A DNA stretch of 54,096 bases from Deltaproteobacteria bacterium. Its GTDB lineage: Bacteria > Desulfobacterota > BSN033 > UBA1163. The stretch covers positions 1 to 54,096 of the forward strand of contig JAGVBT010000025.1 of the NCBI GenBank assembly GCA_020059605.1, in the 5' to 3' direction. Positions 21,645 through 31,256 of this stretch are shown here, in pieces. A program made the position numbers and the translations under genes. Position 1 is the stretch's first letter. Every line of letters starts with the position of its first letter. Under the pieces are notes generated by a model. The model was given only the letters and a program-made list of their open reading frames with translations. It was not told where the DNA came from and did not search any database.

Positions 21645-22445
21645 ATGATCAAAATCGGGACAAGCGGATTTTCATTTGCGGATTGGAAGGGAACGGTCTA
21701 TCCCGTTGGCATTCGGGACAGGGACATGCTATCTTTCTATGAAAAGGATCTGGATTTTCATACCCTGGAGGTCAATTTTACTTATTATACCCTTCCATCT
21801 CAGAAGAGTTTTGCGGCTATGTCCCGGAAGACCTCGGGCGATTTTGAATTCGTGGTCAAATCCTACAAGGGGATGACCCATGAGATCCGGAGCAAAGAGA
21901 CGGGGGAGATGATCGACAACCGGGAGACGTTTAAGAAGTTTAAGCACAGTCTTGATCCTCTGATCGAAGATGGCAAGCTTGGGGCCGTCCTGGCCCAGTT
22001 CCCTTATGGTTTTTTCCCCAACCAGGAGAATTTCGGATATCTCGAAAGGTTCAAAAGGGAAATGGACGACATCTCACTTGTCTTCGAATTCCGGAACCAG
22101 GCCTGGATGAGGGAAGGGACCTTTGAATTCTTGTCGAAGAACGGCATTGGGTTTTGCATCGTGGATGAACCCAACCTCCCGAAGCTCATGCCTTACCTCC
22201 CCAGGGCCACTTCGGAGATCGGTTATTTCCGGTTCCACGGGAGAAATCCGAACTGGTTTAATGTCCCCGCCTCCGTGAGGTACGACTATCTTTACAGCGA
22301 TCATGAATTAAAGGAATTCGTCCCGGACATCAAGGATATTTCGGGAAAAACACCCAAGACTTTTGTTTTTTTTAATAATTGCCACGCGGGTTCCGCGGCC
22401 AAAAATGCGGTCCAGATGGCCCGGCTGCTGACGCAGCAGACTTGA
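21645..22445 (+). CDS. DUF72 family protein
   Basis: A 266-residue DUF72 (YecE-like) TIM-barrel protein: [19 protein letters not shown] at the start, [33 protein letters not shown] and YFRFHGRN, all characteristic. DUF72 function is unknown; the barrel suggests an enzyme or binding protein. The upstream extension of the open frame is ignored because ATG 21645 begins the conserved domain and a promoter lies at 21573. Its stop is followed by a run of repeated GCGGAAT/AATCCG words rather than a terminator. Confidence 0.88.
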   Translation: MIKIGTSGFSFADWKGTVYPVGIRDRDMLSFYEKDLDFHTLEVNFTYYTLPSQKSFAAMSRKTSGDFEFVVKSYKGMTHEIRSKETGEMIDNRETFKKFKHSLDPLIEDGKLGAVLAQFPYGFFPNQENFGYLERFKREMDDISLVFEFRNQAWMREGTFEFLSKNGIGFCIVDEPNLPKLMPYLPRATSEIGYFRFHGRNPNWFNVPASVRYDYLYSDHELKEFVPDIKDISGKTPKTFVFFNNCHAGSAAKNAVQMARLLTQQT

Positions 22446-22525
22446 ATGCGGAATGCAGATTGCGGAGTGCGGAATTTAAATACAAAATCGAACATTCCGA
22501 AATCCGAATTCCGAAATCCGCATTT
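22446..22525. repeat. intergenic word-repeat (AATTCCGAAATCC family)
   Basis: Repeated and inverted variants of GCGGAATGC and AATTCCGAAATCC fill the gap between the DUF72 gene and hisI. The same word family occupies 31000-31200 and 36230-36300. Confidence 0.6.
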
Positions 22526-22540
22526 GAAAGGGGAGGAAGT

Positions 22541-22918
22541 GTGATTGAGATCGATTTTAAAAAAGGGGACGGACTCATCCCGGTGATCATTCAGGATGCT
22601 TTCACTCACGAGGTCCTGATGCTGGGTTACATGAACCGGGAGTCATGGGAAAAAACCCTTGAGACCAAGAGAGCGACCTTCTGGTCGAGGTCCCGGGGAA
22701 AACTCTGGGCCAAAGGGGAGACCTCGGGCCATGTCCAGGAGGTGAAGGAGATCTATCTCGATTGCGACGGGGATACCCTGCTTGTCAAGGTCAATCAGAC
22801 CGGGGGAGCGGCCTGCCACACAGGTTTTCGAAGCTGTTTCCATCACCGTCATGAAAAAGGGGAATGGAAAATAGAGGGAGAGAGAATCTTTGATCCGAAG
22901 GAGGTATATGGAGAGTGA
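22541..22918 (+). CDS. hisI: phosphoribosyl-AMP cyclohydrolase
   Basis: A 125-residue HisI: opens the adenine ring of phosphoribosyl-AMP in histidine synthesis. Family features are [38 protein letters not shown], and the zinc/Mg ligands in [13 protein letters not shown] and [18 protein letters not shown] 22541 is preceded by GGGGAGG. It lacks the fused HisE domain, so phosphoribosyl-ATP pyrophosphatase must be encoded elsewhere. Overlaps the start region of hisG. Confidence 0.95.
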   Translation: MIEIDFKKGDGLIPVIIQDAFTHEVLMLGYMNRESWEKTLETKRATFWSRSRGKLWAKGETSGHVQEVKEIYLDCDGDTLLVKVNQTGGAACHTGFRSCFHHRHEKGEWKIEGERIFDPKEVYGE

Positions 22919-22920
22919 AC

Positions 22921-23787
22921 ATGCTTAAGATTGGAATCCCCAAGGGAAGCCTGGAAAACGCAACCATTGAGCTTTTCAGAAGGTCGGGCTGGAAGATATC
23001 GGTGGGAACCCGGAGTTACCTCCCCACCATCGATGATGAAGAGATCCGGTGCACCCTGGTTCGGGCCCAGGAGATGTCGCGGTTTGTGGAGATGGGAACC
23101 CTGGATGTCGGGTTGACCGGCAAGGACTGGATCCTCGAAAACAACTCGGATGTCGTGGTCGTTCAAGACCTGGTTTACTCAAAGACCAGCGCGGTTCCTG
23201 CCCGGTGGGTCCTGGTGGTCGCTGAAGACTCGCCGATCCGCACTCTGAAAGATCTGGAAGGAAAGAAGATCTTCACGGAACTGGTCAACTTTACCCGGCG
23301 ATACTTTGCCGAGCAAAGGATCAACTTGGATGTGGAATTCTCATGGGGCGCAACCGAGGGGAAAGTGATCGAGGGGTTGTGCGATGCTATTGTCGAAGTC
23401 ACAGAGACCGGAAGCACGCTTCGGGCCAATAAACTCCGGATCGTCGCAGAACTCCTTCACACCAATACCCAGTTTATTGCCAACCACCGATCCTATGAGG
23501 ATCCCTGGAAAAGGGAAAAGGTCGAACAGATCTCGCTCCTTCTTCAGGGGGCGCTCCGGGCCGAGGGGATGGTGGGGCTGAAGATGAACGTGTCCGCCAA
23601 TGAACTGAAGGGTTTAATCGAAATCCTTCCAAGCATCACCGGCCCCACGATCTCCAATCTCTTTCAGAGCGACTGGTTTGCCATCGAGGTGATGGTTTCC
23701 GAGAAGGTGGTCCGGGAACTCATCCCGAAGTTGTTGAAACGGGGGGCGGTGGGGATTATTGAATATCCGCTTAACAAAGTCATATGA
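22921..23787 (+). CDS. hisG: ATP phosphoribosyltransferase, long form
   Basis: A 288-residue HisG, first enzyme of histidine synthesis. IGIPKGSLENATIELFRRSG is the N-terminal signature, DVGLTGKDWI and AIVEVTETGSTLRANKL (PRPP-binding loop) follow, and the C-terminal about 75 residues form the histidine-sensing domain of the long, HisZ-independent type. A GTG at 22915 overlapping the hisI stop is an alternative start. hisI-hisG stand alone here without other his genes, so the pathway is split in this genome. Confidence 0.95.
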   Translation: MLKIGIPKGSLENATIELFRRSGWKISVGTRSYLPTIDDEEIRCTLVRAQEMSRFVEMGTLDVGLTGKDWILENNSDVVVVQDLVYSKTSAVPARWVLVVAEDSPIRTLKDLEGKKIFTELVNFTRRYFAEQRINLDVEFSWGATEGKVIEGLCDAIVEVTETGSTLRANKLRIVAELLHTNTQFIANHRSYEDPWKREKVEQISLLLQGALRAEGMVGLKMNVSANELKGLIEILPSITGPTISNLFQSDWFAIEVMVSEKVVRELIPKLLKRGAVGIIEYPLNKVI

Positions 23788-23860
23788 AATTCCGGAAGTT
23801 TGAGGGCCGCTTTGCTTGAGGAGCGCTTCGTTTGAGGCAAGAGATTCAGCCTCTATCCTC

Positions 23861-23884
23861 AAGGTCCGAAGGACCGTTCTTTTA
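23861..23884 (+). terminator. weak candidate terminator after hisG
   Basis: GGTCC-GAA-GGACC followed by a T-rich run (GTTCTTTTATC) between the convergent hisG and rRNA methyltransferase genes. Short stem, so low confidence. Confidence 0.4.
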
Positions 23885-23898
23885 TCCTCTTGCGGTTT

Positions 23899-25197
23899 TT
23901 AATGTGTGAGCAGCCCCACCACTTCCATGTGGTAGGTCTGGGGGAACATGTCGATGAGGCGGAGTTTCCGGAGGGAGTATCCTCTTTCATGAAAGAGACG
24001 GAGGTCCCGGGCAAACGTGCTTGGTTCACAGGAGACGTAGATGATTTTCCCCGGGTCTAATCCGGCGATCCGATCGACAACCTTCTTGCAGCCTGTTCTC
24101 GGGGGATCGAGGACGACCTGATCCGGCCTTCCACTTTTCCAGTCCTTTAAAACTTCCGCCACTTCTCCCTCAATAAAGCGAGCATTTCGAACCCCGTTTC
24201 TCACCGTATTGTACGTTGCATCTTTGACGGCGATTCTGCTCTCTTCGACCCCAAAGACCTCTCCGGCATGAACCGCCAGGGGGAGGGTGAGATTTCCAAC
24301 GCCGGCATAGAGGTCGAGAACTTTCTCGTGGTTTTTCACTCCGGAGAACTCCAGAACGGTATCGATTAGTTTTTGATTTTGTTCCGGATTGACCTGGGAG
24401 AAACTTCCAGGGGAGATTCGAAACGAGAGGTTTCTTTCTCTTTCACCTTCCGGGAAAGGCACCGTAAGCGACAGGGAAGGATCGCCGATGAGAGTCCAAC
24501 CTCTCTTGGCTGCCATGCCAATGCCCTGGAGGACCGGTTGACTCTGAAGAAACTGCTTTGCAAAATGTTCAAACCTTCGATCATGGGAATGAGGATGAAG
24601 AGGATGAAGAGGATGAAGTAAAAGAACCCCTTTTTCTTCCTCAGGTGATACATTGATCTCGATTTCCTCTATGTTCGAAAAACCATCCGGTTGCCCCCGG
24701 AGAATTAAGATGATCCGGTTGATGAGCGGATGAGAGATCGGACAATGGCTGATGTCGATGATTCTGCGGGTTCCTTCCTGGTAGTAGCCGAAGGCCTTTC
24801 CTCTTACCTTCAATTGAACCCTGACCCGGTAGCCATAAGGCTTGGGGGAAGGGACGACGTCGACAGGAGGAATTTTGTCCAGACTTCCCAACCGTTTGAG
24901 AAGGTCACATAAAATTGCCCGTTTCATTTCTCCCTGAGAGGAATTGTCGATGTGTTGCCACTGGCACCCTCCGCATACCCCGAAGTGTGGACAAGGGGGA
25001 GGCACCCTCCATGGAGAGGGTTCAACCACCCCGACCACCCTTCCCATGGAATATCTCTTCTTTTCCCCTGTCACCTCGATACGGACCTCATCGCCTGTGA
25101 CGGCATAAGGAATGAAGAGAACCTTTCCGTCAACCCTGGCGACGCCGTATCCCCCGAAGGCCATGGATTCGATTTTGACTTGGAGCCCGCTATTCAT
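23899..25197 (-). CDS. 23S rRNA (uracil-5-)-methyltransferase, RlmD/RumA family
   Basis: A 432-residue protein with an N-terminal TRAM domain (about 1-55), an iron-sulfur cluster motif C-x5-C-x2-C in CPHFGVCGGC with the fourth Cys in SHCPISH, then the methyltransferase core VLDLYAGVGNLTLPLA (motif I), VLDPPRTGC (motif IV) and the catalytic Cys in YVSCEPSTFARD. These features define the RlmD/TrmA superfamily that makes 5-methyluridine. Which position is modified (U1939, U747 or a tRNA site) cannot be settled. Convergent with hisG. Confidence 0.92.
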   Translation of the reverse strand: MNSGLQVKIESMAFGGYGVARVDGKVLFIPYAVTGDEVRIEVTGEKKRYSMGRVVGVVEPSPWRVPPPCPHFGVCGGCQWQHIDNSSQGEMKRAILCDLLKRLGSLDKIPPVDVVPSPKPYGYRVRVQLKVRGKAFGYYQEGTRRIIDISHCPISHPLINRIILILRGQPDGFSNIEEIEINVSPEEEKGVLLLHPLHPLHPHSHDRRFEHFAKQFLQSQPVLQGIGMAAKRGWTLIGDPSLSLTVPFPEGERERNLSFRISPGSFSQVNPEQNQKLIDTVLEFSGVKNHEKVLDLYAGVGNLTLPLAVHAGEVFGVEESRIAVKDATYNTVRNGVRNARFIEGEVAEVLKDWKSGRPDQVVLDPPRTGCKKVVDRIAGLDPGKIIYVSCEPSTFARDLRLFHERGYSLRKLRLIDMFPQTYHMEVVGLLTH

Positions 25198-25392
25198 CTT
25201 TTATCTGATTACCACAGCAAAGAAATGGATTCAAGCCCGCCGGGAGATGGCCGCGTTGATTGACATCGTATCTTAATTTTGTTAGATAGTTACACATTAA
25301 ATCATAAAAATAATCCATGTCCAACCCTGACCCGGCAGGCCCATTCTTTTTTGGCGGGGGCAGAGGGGGGATGGAGAGGATCACCCGGTTCG

Positions 25393-26244
25393 ATGGCCTG
25401 GTTCAGGAAGGGAGAAGAAGAAGAGAAGAAAGAGAAGCGGGAGGAGCCGAAGGGCCTGGATGAGCTCTGGTTAAAGTGCAAGTCCTGCAACGAGATGATC
25501 TACCGGAAAGTCATCGAACGGAATCTTCAGGTCTGTCCGAAATGCAACTATCACTTTCAGATACCGACCCGGAAAAGAATTGAGTGTCTCGTTGACCCGG
25601 GGACTTTCCTCGAATACGACTCGGATATGAGTTCCACCGACCCCCTGGAATTCAAAGATTCGAAGAAGTATACGCACCGGGTCAAAGAATCGCAGGAAAC
25701 GACGGGACAGAAGGATGCGGTTGTCTGCGGAGAGGCAAGGATCGAGGACCAGCCGGTCATGATCGGCATTTTTGAATTCAATTTCATGGGCGGGAGCATG
25801 GGTTCGGTCGTGGGGGAAAAGGTCACCCGCCTCATCGAGAGGGCGATTGAGAAAAGAGTGGGCGTGGTGATCTTCTGCGCCTCCGGAGGAGCCAGGATGC
25901 AGGAGGGAATCCTTTCCCTGATGCAGATGGCCAAGACCAGTGCGGCCCTTGGCAGACTCCAGGAGGTCAGGCTTCCCTATATTTCTGTCCTGACCGATCC
26001 AACCACCGGAGGGGTATCCGCCAGCATCGCCATGCTGGGAGACATCATCATCGCCGAGCCCAAAGCGATGATCGGATTTGCAGGGCCCAGGGTGATCAAG
26101 GATACGATCCGGTCTGAGCTTCCGGAGGGATTTCAGAGAGCGGAATACCTTCTTCAGCATGGGATGGTCGATCTCATCGTGGAACGCAAGGATCTCCGAC
26201 ATACCCTTTCTTCCCTCCTCGGCATGCTCAGGGCGGATCACTGA
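25393..26244 (+). CDS. accD: acetyl-CoA carboxylase carboxyltransferase subunit beta
   Basis: A 283-residue AccD: N-terminal four-Cys zinc ribbon (CKSC and CPKC) after a charged start, then the carboxyltransferase fold with FNFMGGSMGSVVGEKV, CASGGARMQEG and SVLTDPTTGGVSAS. With AccA it transfers carboxyl to acetyl-CoA in fatty-acid synthesis. ATG 25393 is chosen (GGAGAGG upstream); the longer open frame lacks homologous sequence. First gene of an accD-folC-lptD run, a common arrangement in Gram-negatives. Confidence 0.96.
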   Translation: MAWFRKGEEEEKKEKREEPKGLDELWLKCKSCNEMIYRKVIERNLQVCPKCNYHFQIPTRKRIECLVDPGTFLEYDSDMSSTDPLEFKDSKKYTHRVKESQETTGQKDAVVCGEARIEDQPVMIGIFEFNFMGGSMGSVVGEKVTRLIERAIEKRVGVVIFCASGGARMQEGILSLMQMAKTSAALGRLQEVRLPYISVLTDPTTGGVSASIAMLGDIIIAEPKAMIGFAGPRVIKDTIRSELPEGFQRAEYLLQHGMVDLIVERKDLRHTLSSLLGMLRADH

Positions 26245-26258
26245 GGAATGGACGCACA

Positions 26259-27551
26259 ATGAACAGGAACGGCTATCAACAGTCGCTTGACTATCTCTAC
26301 GGCCTCGAAAAGTTCGGGATGATCTTTGGATTGACCAAGGAGAAGGAAATCCTTGAGACCGTCGGAAATCCCGATCAAGAAATCCAGGCGATCCATATCG
26401 GAGGGACGAACGGGAAAGGCTCCACCGCGGCCATGATGTCCTCGATCTTACAGAAAGAGGGATTCACCGTCGGCCTCTATACTTCCCCCCATCTCATCCG
26501 GTTCACCGAACGGATAAAAGTCAACGGAAAAGAGATCGAAAAAGAAGAAGTGACGGACCTGACGGATTGGATGAGGGAGAAAGTCGAAACCGCGGGGATT
26601 GCCGCTCCCTTCACCTTCTTCGATTTTACCACCGCCATGGCTCTTCTCTATTTCAAACAAAAGAGGGTTGATCTGGCTATTCTCGAGGTCGGGCTGGGAG
26701 GAAGGCTCGATTCGACCAATGTGGTTGATCCCCTCCTCTCCATCATCACGAATATCGGCAAAGACCATGAAGATATTCTCGGCAAGGGCGTCCTGAGGGT
26801 GGCAAGGGAAAAAGCGGGGATCATCAAGGAAGGCCGTCCCCTGATTACGGCTGCCACACAGCCCCGGGTGCTTGGCCTCTTTTCAAAAACGTGCCGGGAG
26901 AAAGGAGCGCCTTTTTTCAGGGTCGGGAAAGATTTCCGCTATGTCCCGGCCGGAGAAACGAGTTTCAGTTACGAAGGCCTCCGCCGAAAACTGTGGGATC
27001 TTTCTCTCAACCTCCGGGGGACCCATCAGAGGATCAATGCCACGACCGCTCTCGGAGCGTTGGAAATTTTAGATGACCTCGGATTCCGAATTTCGAACGA
27101 CGCCATGGCGGAGGGATTAAAGGAGGTGGATTGGCCCGGGCGGTTGGAGATGATCTGTTCCTCTCCGCAGGTCCTCCTCGACGGCGCCCATAATCCTGAG
27201 GGAGCTCTTTCGTTGAGAGCATCCCTGGAGAAGGAGTTTCAATATCAACATCTCATCCTTCTCATCGGGATCATGAAAGACAAGGATATTCAGGCCATCC
27301 TCCATTTTTTGTCTCCTCTTGCAGACCAGATCATCCTCACCCGGCCCGCAACGGACCGCGCGGCGTCTCCCTCTTTCCTCAGGAAAGCGCTGGGACAGAA
27401 CGGGAAAAAAGCGGAGGTCATCGAAGACCTTCGGGAGGCGATTGACAGGGGCCTTTCTCTTACAGGAAAAGGAGATCTCCTCTGTATCACCGGATCCCTT
27501 TATACGGTTGGAGAGGCCAGAACCTACTTCCTTCCCAGGGGAGGATTATGA
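26259..27551 (+). CDS. folC: folylpolyglutamate / dihydrofolate synthase
   Basis: A 430-residue Mur-ligase-type enzyme adding glutamate to folates. Hallmarks are the P-loop GGTNGKGSTAAMM (residues about 48-60), YTSPHLIRFTERIKVNGK, TNIGKDHEDILG and LDGAHNPEGA. It starts 14 bp after accD, and its stop overlaps the lptD start by four bases, so all three are translated as one operon. Length is normal for the family. Confidence 0.95.
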   Translation: MNRNGYQQSLDYLYGLEKFGMIFGLTKEKEILETVGNPDQEIQAIHIGGTNGKGSTAAMMSSILQKEGFTVGLYTSPHLIRFTERIKVNGKEIEKEEVTDLTDWMREKVETAGIAAPFTFFDFTTAMALLYFKQKRVDLAILEVGLGGRLDSTNVVDPLLSIITNIGKDHEDILGKGVLRVAREKAGIIKEGRPLITAATQPRVLGLFSKTCREKGAPFFRVGKDFRYVPAGETSFSYEGLRRKLWDLSLNLRGTHQRINATTALGALEILDDLGFRISNDAMAEGLKEVDWPGRLEMICSSPQVLLDGAHNPEGALSLRASLEKEFQYQHLILLIGIMKDKDIQAILHFLSPLADQIILTRPATDRAASPSFLRKALGQNGKKAEVIEDLREAIDRGLSLTGKGDLLCITGSLYTVGEARTYFLPRGGL

Positions 27552-29701
27552 GATATCGGTGGTTCATTCTAAACGCCTTGTTCCTCCTGATTGCCCTCTG
27601 TCATCCTCCTGTCTCCGATGGAAAGATCACCGATGTGAAGGTGGAGAAAGGGGAGGAGCCCGTGGAGATCGAGGCGGATGAGCTTTCATATGAACGCGAC
27701 CGACAGGTCTATGAAGCTCACGGACGGGTGGAGGTGACCCGGGGCGATCTTTTCCTCAAAGGAGATCATGCTCAACTGAACATGGCGACCAAGGACCTGG
27801 TGGCCTGGGGGAATGTCGTTTTAAAGGAAGGGGAAGACGTGCTGGAGTGCGAACGGTTGGAGGTCAACCTCGACACCCGACTGGGAAAGATCTATCGGTC
27901 TAAACTCTTTCTCAAAGACCAGAATTTCCACATTACGAGCGAGGAGGCTGAAAAATTGGGAGAGAACCGCTATCGCATAAGAGAAGGTTCTTTCACCACC
28001 TGCGATGCGGTCCGGCCTCCATGGGAATTCACCGTCAAGGAGATGGAGATTACCGTTGAAGGATACGGGATTGCCAGGGGCCCGACCTTTTATCTCCAGG
28101 GCATCCCCTCCTTCTATCTCCCCTGGAGCGTCTTCCCAGTCAAAAAAGAGAGACAGACGGGCTTTTTGCTCCCCCAGGTAGGGTATTCGCGGGAATACGG
28201 CATGGAAGTGAAGACGGCCTTCTTCTGGGCCATGGCCAAAAACATGGATTCCACCTTTTACCTGGACTACTTAGGGAAGAGAGGTTTTAAAGAAGGCTTA
28301 GAATACCGCTATGCCTTTGCCCCGGAGACCAAAGGACAAGCCAACTTCTATTTTATCAATGACCGGGTCTTTGATAAAAAACGTTATGCTTTTTTCGGAC
28401 AGCATCAGCAGAAACTTCCATACGATTTCTATCTGAAGGGGGATCTCAGCTATGTGAGCGACAACCGGTATCCCCGGGATTTTGACGACGATCTTCCCCT
28501 GGAGGCGAAGATCGATTTCAGAAGCAGGGGACAACTGGAGTCCTATGTCTTTGGAGGCAAGAATTGGGATCGCTTTACGCTCCTGGTCAATACCGCCGCC
28601 TTTCAGGATCTGACACGGGAGAGTAATGACGAGACTGTCCAAAAACTTCCACAGGTCAGTTTTTTTGCGCACCCGCAATCCCTTTTTAGCACTCCTCTCT
28701 TCTTCGATATGAGCGCCTCCTATACCCATTTCTGGCGGGAAAAGGGGATCCGGGCGCACCGGGGAGATCTCTTTCCGAGGCTCTCTTATCCCCTCCGGCT
28801 TTTTCAGGTTCTGAAAGTGGAATCGGGCGTCGGGCCAAGAGGGACTCTCTATAAATCTTTCGATGATCCGGCTCAGCGGAATGAAGGGTGGGAATCACGT
28901 GAGACGTTTGTCGCCAGCGTGGATGTATCCACTGAATTTTACCGGATCTATGATGCGAGTGCGGTTCCAAAAGTTTCGGGATATTATAACGTAGCCAAGT
29001 GGATGCACACCGTTGAACCGATGGTCGGCTACCATTACAGCCCCCGGGTCAACCAGGAAGCCCTTCCCCTGTTCGACGAGTTAGATCAAATTCCGTATTC
29101 GAACCAGATCACCTACGGGTTGATCCAGCGTCTCGTGGGAAAGCCCGAAAAAACAGGAGTCGATTCCGGTCCCTTCGAATATGCCCAGCTGAGAATCTTC
29201 CAATCTTATAGCGTTGGGGACCCCTTTTCGAAAGATTCAAAAGGGAAAGGAAGATATTTTTCAAACATCCGGGGAGAGCTTCAGCTCAATCTCAGTCCTT
29301 ACCTCTCGGCAAGGTGGGATGCCGAATTCAACCCTTACCTGGGAGGTTTCGAAGCCCAGAATGGACTCATCAGGCTGAAGGATGACCGGGGCGATGCGAT
29401 TCAGATCCAATACCGATATACACAAGACAAGATCAAGGAGATCAATGTCGTTGCCCGCGTCAAGCCCATCTCCTCTTTATCCCTTTTTGGGGCCGTTCGA
29501 TACAATCTTTTGGACCGCTGGAAGGTGGAGAACACCTACGGGGCAGAATATCAGGCGCAATGCTGGACACTGGGCCTGGTCGCAGAGGACAAGGGGCGGT
29601 CTCCCGATGGGACCCAGAAAAAAGAGTTGAAATTCCAGGTCTATGTGAACCTGCTGGGACTGGGAACGGCAGGGAAGAGGCCTTTGCAGATGAGATTTTA
29701 G
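27548..29701 (+). CDS. lptD: LPS-assembly protein LptD
   Basis: A 717-residue outer-membrane protein with a signal peptide (residues 1-25, LFLLIALCHPPVSDG), an N-terminal OstA-type beta-jellyroll (EIEADELSYERDRQVYEAHG, GRVEVTRGDLFLKGD) and a long beta-barrel with many aromatic-ending strands, finishing in ...KRPLQMRF, the C-terminal Phe typical of outer-membrane barrels. It inserts LPS into the outer leaflet with LptE. I see only one Cys in the mature protein, so the interdomain disulfides of the E. coli protein are absent. It shows the organism is Gram-negative. Confidence 0.93.
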   Translation: MRYRWFILNALFLLIALCHPPVSDGKITDVKVEKGEEPVEIEADELSYERDRQVYEAHGRVEVTRGDLFLKGDHAQLNMATKDLVAWGNVVLKEGEDVLECERLEVNLDTRLGKIYRSKLFLKDQNFHITSEEAEKLGENRYRIREGSFTTCDAVRPPWEFTVKEMEITVEGYGIARGPTFYLQGIPSFYLPWSVFPVKKERQTGFLLPQVGYSREYGMEVKTAFFWAMAKNMDSTFYLDYLGKRGFKEGLEYRYAFAPETKGQANFYFINDRVFDKKRYAFFGQHQQKLPYDFYLKGDLSYVSDNRYPRDFDDDLPLEAKIDFRSRGQLESYVFGGKNWDRFTLLVNTAAFQDLTRESNDETVQKLPQVSFFAHPQSLFSTPLFFDMSASYTHFWREKGIRAHRGDLFPRLSYPLRLFQVLKVESGVGPRGTLYKSFDDPAQRNEGWESRETFVASVDVSTEFYRIYDASAVPKVSGYYNVAKWMHTVEPMVGYHYSPRVNQEALPLFDELDQIPYSNQITYGLIQRLVGKPEKTGVDSGPFEYAQLRIFQSYSVGDPFSKDSKGKGRYFSNIRGELQLNLSPYLSARWDAEFNPYLGGFEAQNGLIRLKDDRGDAIQIQYRYTQDKIKEINVVARVKPISSLSLFGAVRYNLLDRWKVENTYGAEYQAQCWTLGLVAEDKGRSPDGTQKKELKFQVYVNLLGLGTAGKRPLQMRF

Positions 29702-29735
29702 AAAGAGTTCTAATGAGATGTAAAAGGAGGGAAGG

Positions 29736-30464
29736 ATGAAGGGAGTGATTTTGGCGGGGGGGCTGGGAACGCGGCTCTATCCATTGACGAAGGTGACCAA
29801 TAAACATCTGCTTCCGGTCTATGACAAACCGATGATCTATTATCCCATTCAAACCCTGATCAACGCAGGCATCGATGACATCCTGGTCGTCACCGGTGGA
29901 AATAATGCCGGCGATTTTTTAAGACTGCTGGGAAACGGAAAGGAGTTCGGACTCAGGCATATGAACTACACGTATCAGCAGGGAGAGGGGGGGATTGCCG
30001 AGGCCCTCGGTCTTGCGGAGTTTTTTGCCGCCGGAGACGGGATCTGCGTGGTCCTGGGCGATAATCTCATCGAGAAGAACATACGGGGGGCGGTGGAGGC
30101 ATTCCGAAAACAGAAGGCGGGGGCGAAGATCCTCCTCAAGGAGGTCCCTGACCCGCATCGATTCGGAGTTCCGGAGTTAAAGGGAGATCGGATTGTCCGG
30201 ATCGAAGAGAAACCCAAGCAGCCAAAATCAACATACGCGGTGGTCGGCATCTATCTCTATGATTCCACCGTATTTGATTTTATTAAGACCCTGAAGCCTT
30301 CAGAGCGGGGAGAGCTCGAAATCACCGATGTGAATAATCGGTATATTGAAAAAGGGGCCATGACCTATGATATCCTGGAAGGATGGTGGACCGACGCGGG
30401 AACCTTCGAGTCCCTGCTCCGGGCCAATGAACTGGTATCCCGGACCGGCGCCAACAAGGTTTAA
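29736..30464 (+). CDS. rfbA: glucose-1-phosphate thymidylyltransferase, short form
   Basis: A 242-residue nucleotidyltransferase with GGLGTRLYPLTKVTNKHLLP, IDDILVVTGG, VVLGDNLIEK and EITDVNNRYIEKG. It makes dTDP-glucose, the first step to dTDP-rhamnose. Classic RmlA has about 290 residues; this is the shorter form that lacks the C-terminal allosteric segment, so feedback control may differ. RBS AGGAGGG precedes the ATG. Followed by rmlC-, rmlB- and rmlD-type genes. Confidence 0.92.
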   Translation: MKGVILAGGLGTRLYPLTKVTNKHLLPVYDKPMIYYPIQTLINAGIDDILVVTGGNNAGDFLRLLGNGKEFGLRHMNYTYQQGEGGIAEALGLAEFFAAGDGICVVLGDNLIEKNIRGAVEAFRKQKAGAKILLKEVPDPHRFGVPELKGDRIVRIEEKPKQPKSTYAVVGIYLYDSTVFDFIKTLKPSERGELEITDVNNRYIEKGAMTYDILEGWWTDAGTFESLLRANELVSRTGANKV

Positions 30465-30535
30465 TGGATCCATTGCCAACCTTTGCCTTGGGTTGGAAGG
30501 ATTGGAAACGTTGTTTAAATGAGGGGAGACGAACG

Positions 30536-30991
30536 ATGATCAAGGGCGTTAAGACCAAGCAATTGCGGGTGATCCCGGATGAGCGGGGGAGAGTGATGGA
30601 AGTCCTCAGGGCGGATGATGAACTCTTCCTGAAATTCGGTCAGGTCTATATCACCACCATCTATCCGCAGGTGGTAAAAGCCTGGCACTATCACAAGCTC
30701 CAGACCGACAACATCGCCGCCGTACAGGGAATGATCAAGCTGGTTCTTTACGACCCGAGGGAAAACTCCCCCACCCGGGGAGAGATCAATGAATTTTATA
30801 TCGGGGTCCATCGCCCGATGCTCGTCCAGGTGCCCCATATGATCTTTCACGGGTGGAAGTGCGTCAGCGAGGAGGAGGCCATCATCGTCAATATTCCGAC
30901 CGAGGCCTATGCCTACAGCGCGCCGGACGAATACCGCCTCCCCCCGCACGGGAAGGATATTCCCTACGATTGGTCAAGGAAAGACGGCTAA
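30536..30991 (+). CDS. rfbC: dTDP-4-dehydrorhamnose 3,5-epimerase-like cupin
   Basis: A 151-residue cupin-fold protein in the rml operon. RVIPDERGRVMEVLR, VVKAWHYHKLQTDN and QVPHMIFHGWKCVSEEEA correspond to RmlC landmarks, but the protein is shorter than typical RmlC (about 180) and the motif WHYHKLQ differs from the usual RGLHxQ. It may be a sugar 3,5-epimerase of a different specificity. ATG 30536 follows GAGGGGAG. The symbol is given by context and is provisional. Confidence 0.78.
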   Translation: MIKGVKTKQLRVIPDERGRVMEVLRADDELFLKFGQVYITTIYPQVVKAWHYHKLQTDNIAAVQGMIKLVLYDPRENSPTRGEINEFYIGVHRPMLVQVPHMIFHGWKCVSEEEAIIVNIPTEAYAYSAPDEYRLPPHGKDIPYDWSRKDG

Positions 30992-30999
30992 CAACTTAG

Positions 31000-31204
31000 A
31001 AAATTCGAAATACGAAATCCGAAATTCGAAACAATCTCAAATCACACAATTTCGAATTTTCGAAACAAATAAAAGTTTAGGACATTTGAATTTTGGAAAT
31101 TTGAATTTGTTTCGGACTTTCCGCCAGCCGCCAAAGGCGAGCCTCGCCAAGGGCGGGAGGCGGATCTGCCTACGGCATGACGATATTCGAATTTCGGATT
31201 TTTA
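31000..31204. repeat. intergenic word-repeat (AATTCGAAATCC family)
   Basis: About 200 bp of direct and inverted AATTCGAA, GAAATCCGAAATTC and CGAATTTCGGATTTTTAG words plus a GC-rich stretch with CCGCC...GGCGGG pairing. Same family as 22446-22525 and 36230-36300. Confidence 0.65.
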
Positions 31205-31256
31205 GCGCTTTGTTGATACTGTGCCCTGGTGGAGCATTAGAAAGGATTAGGCGAAA

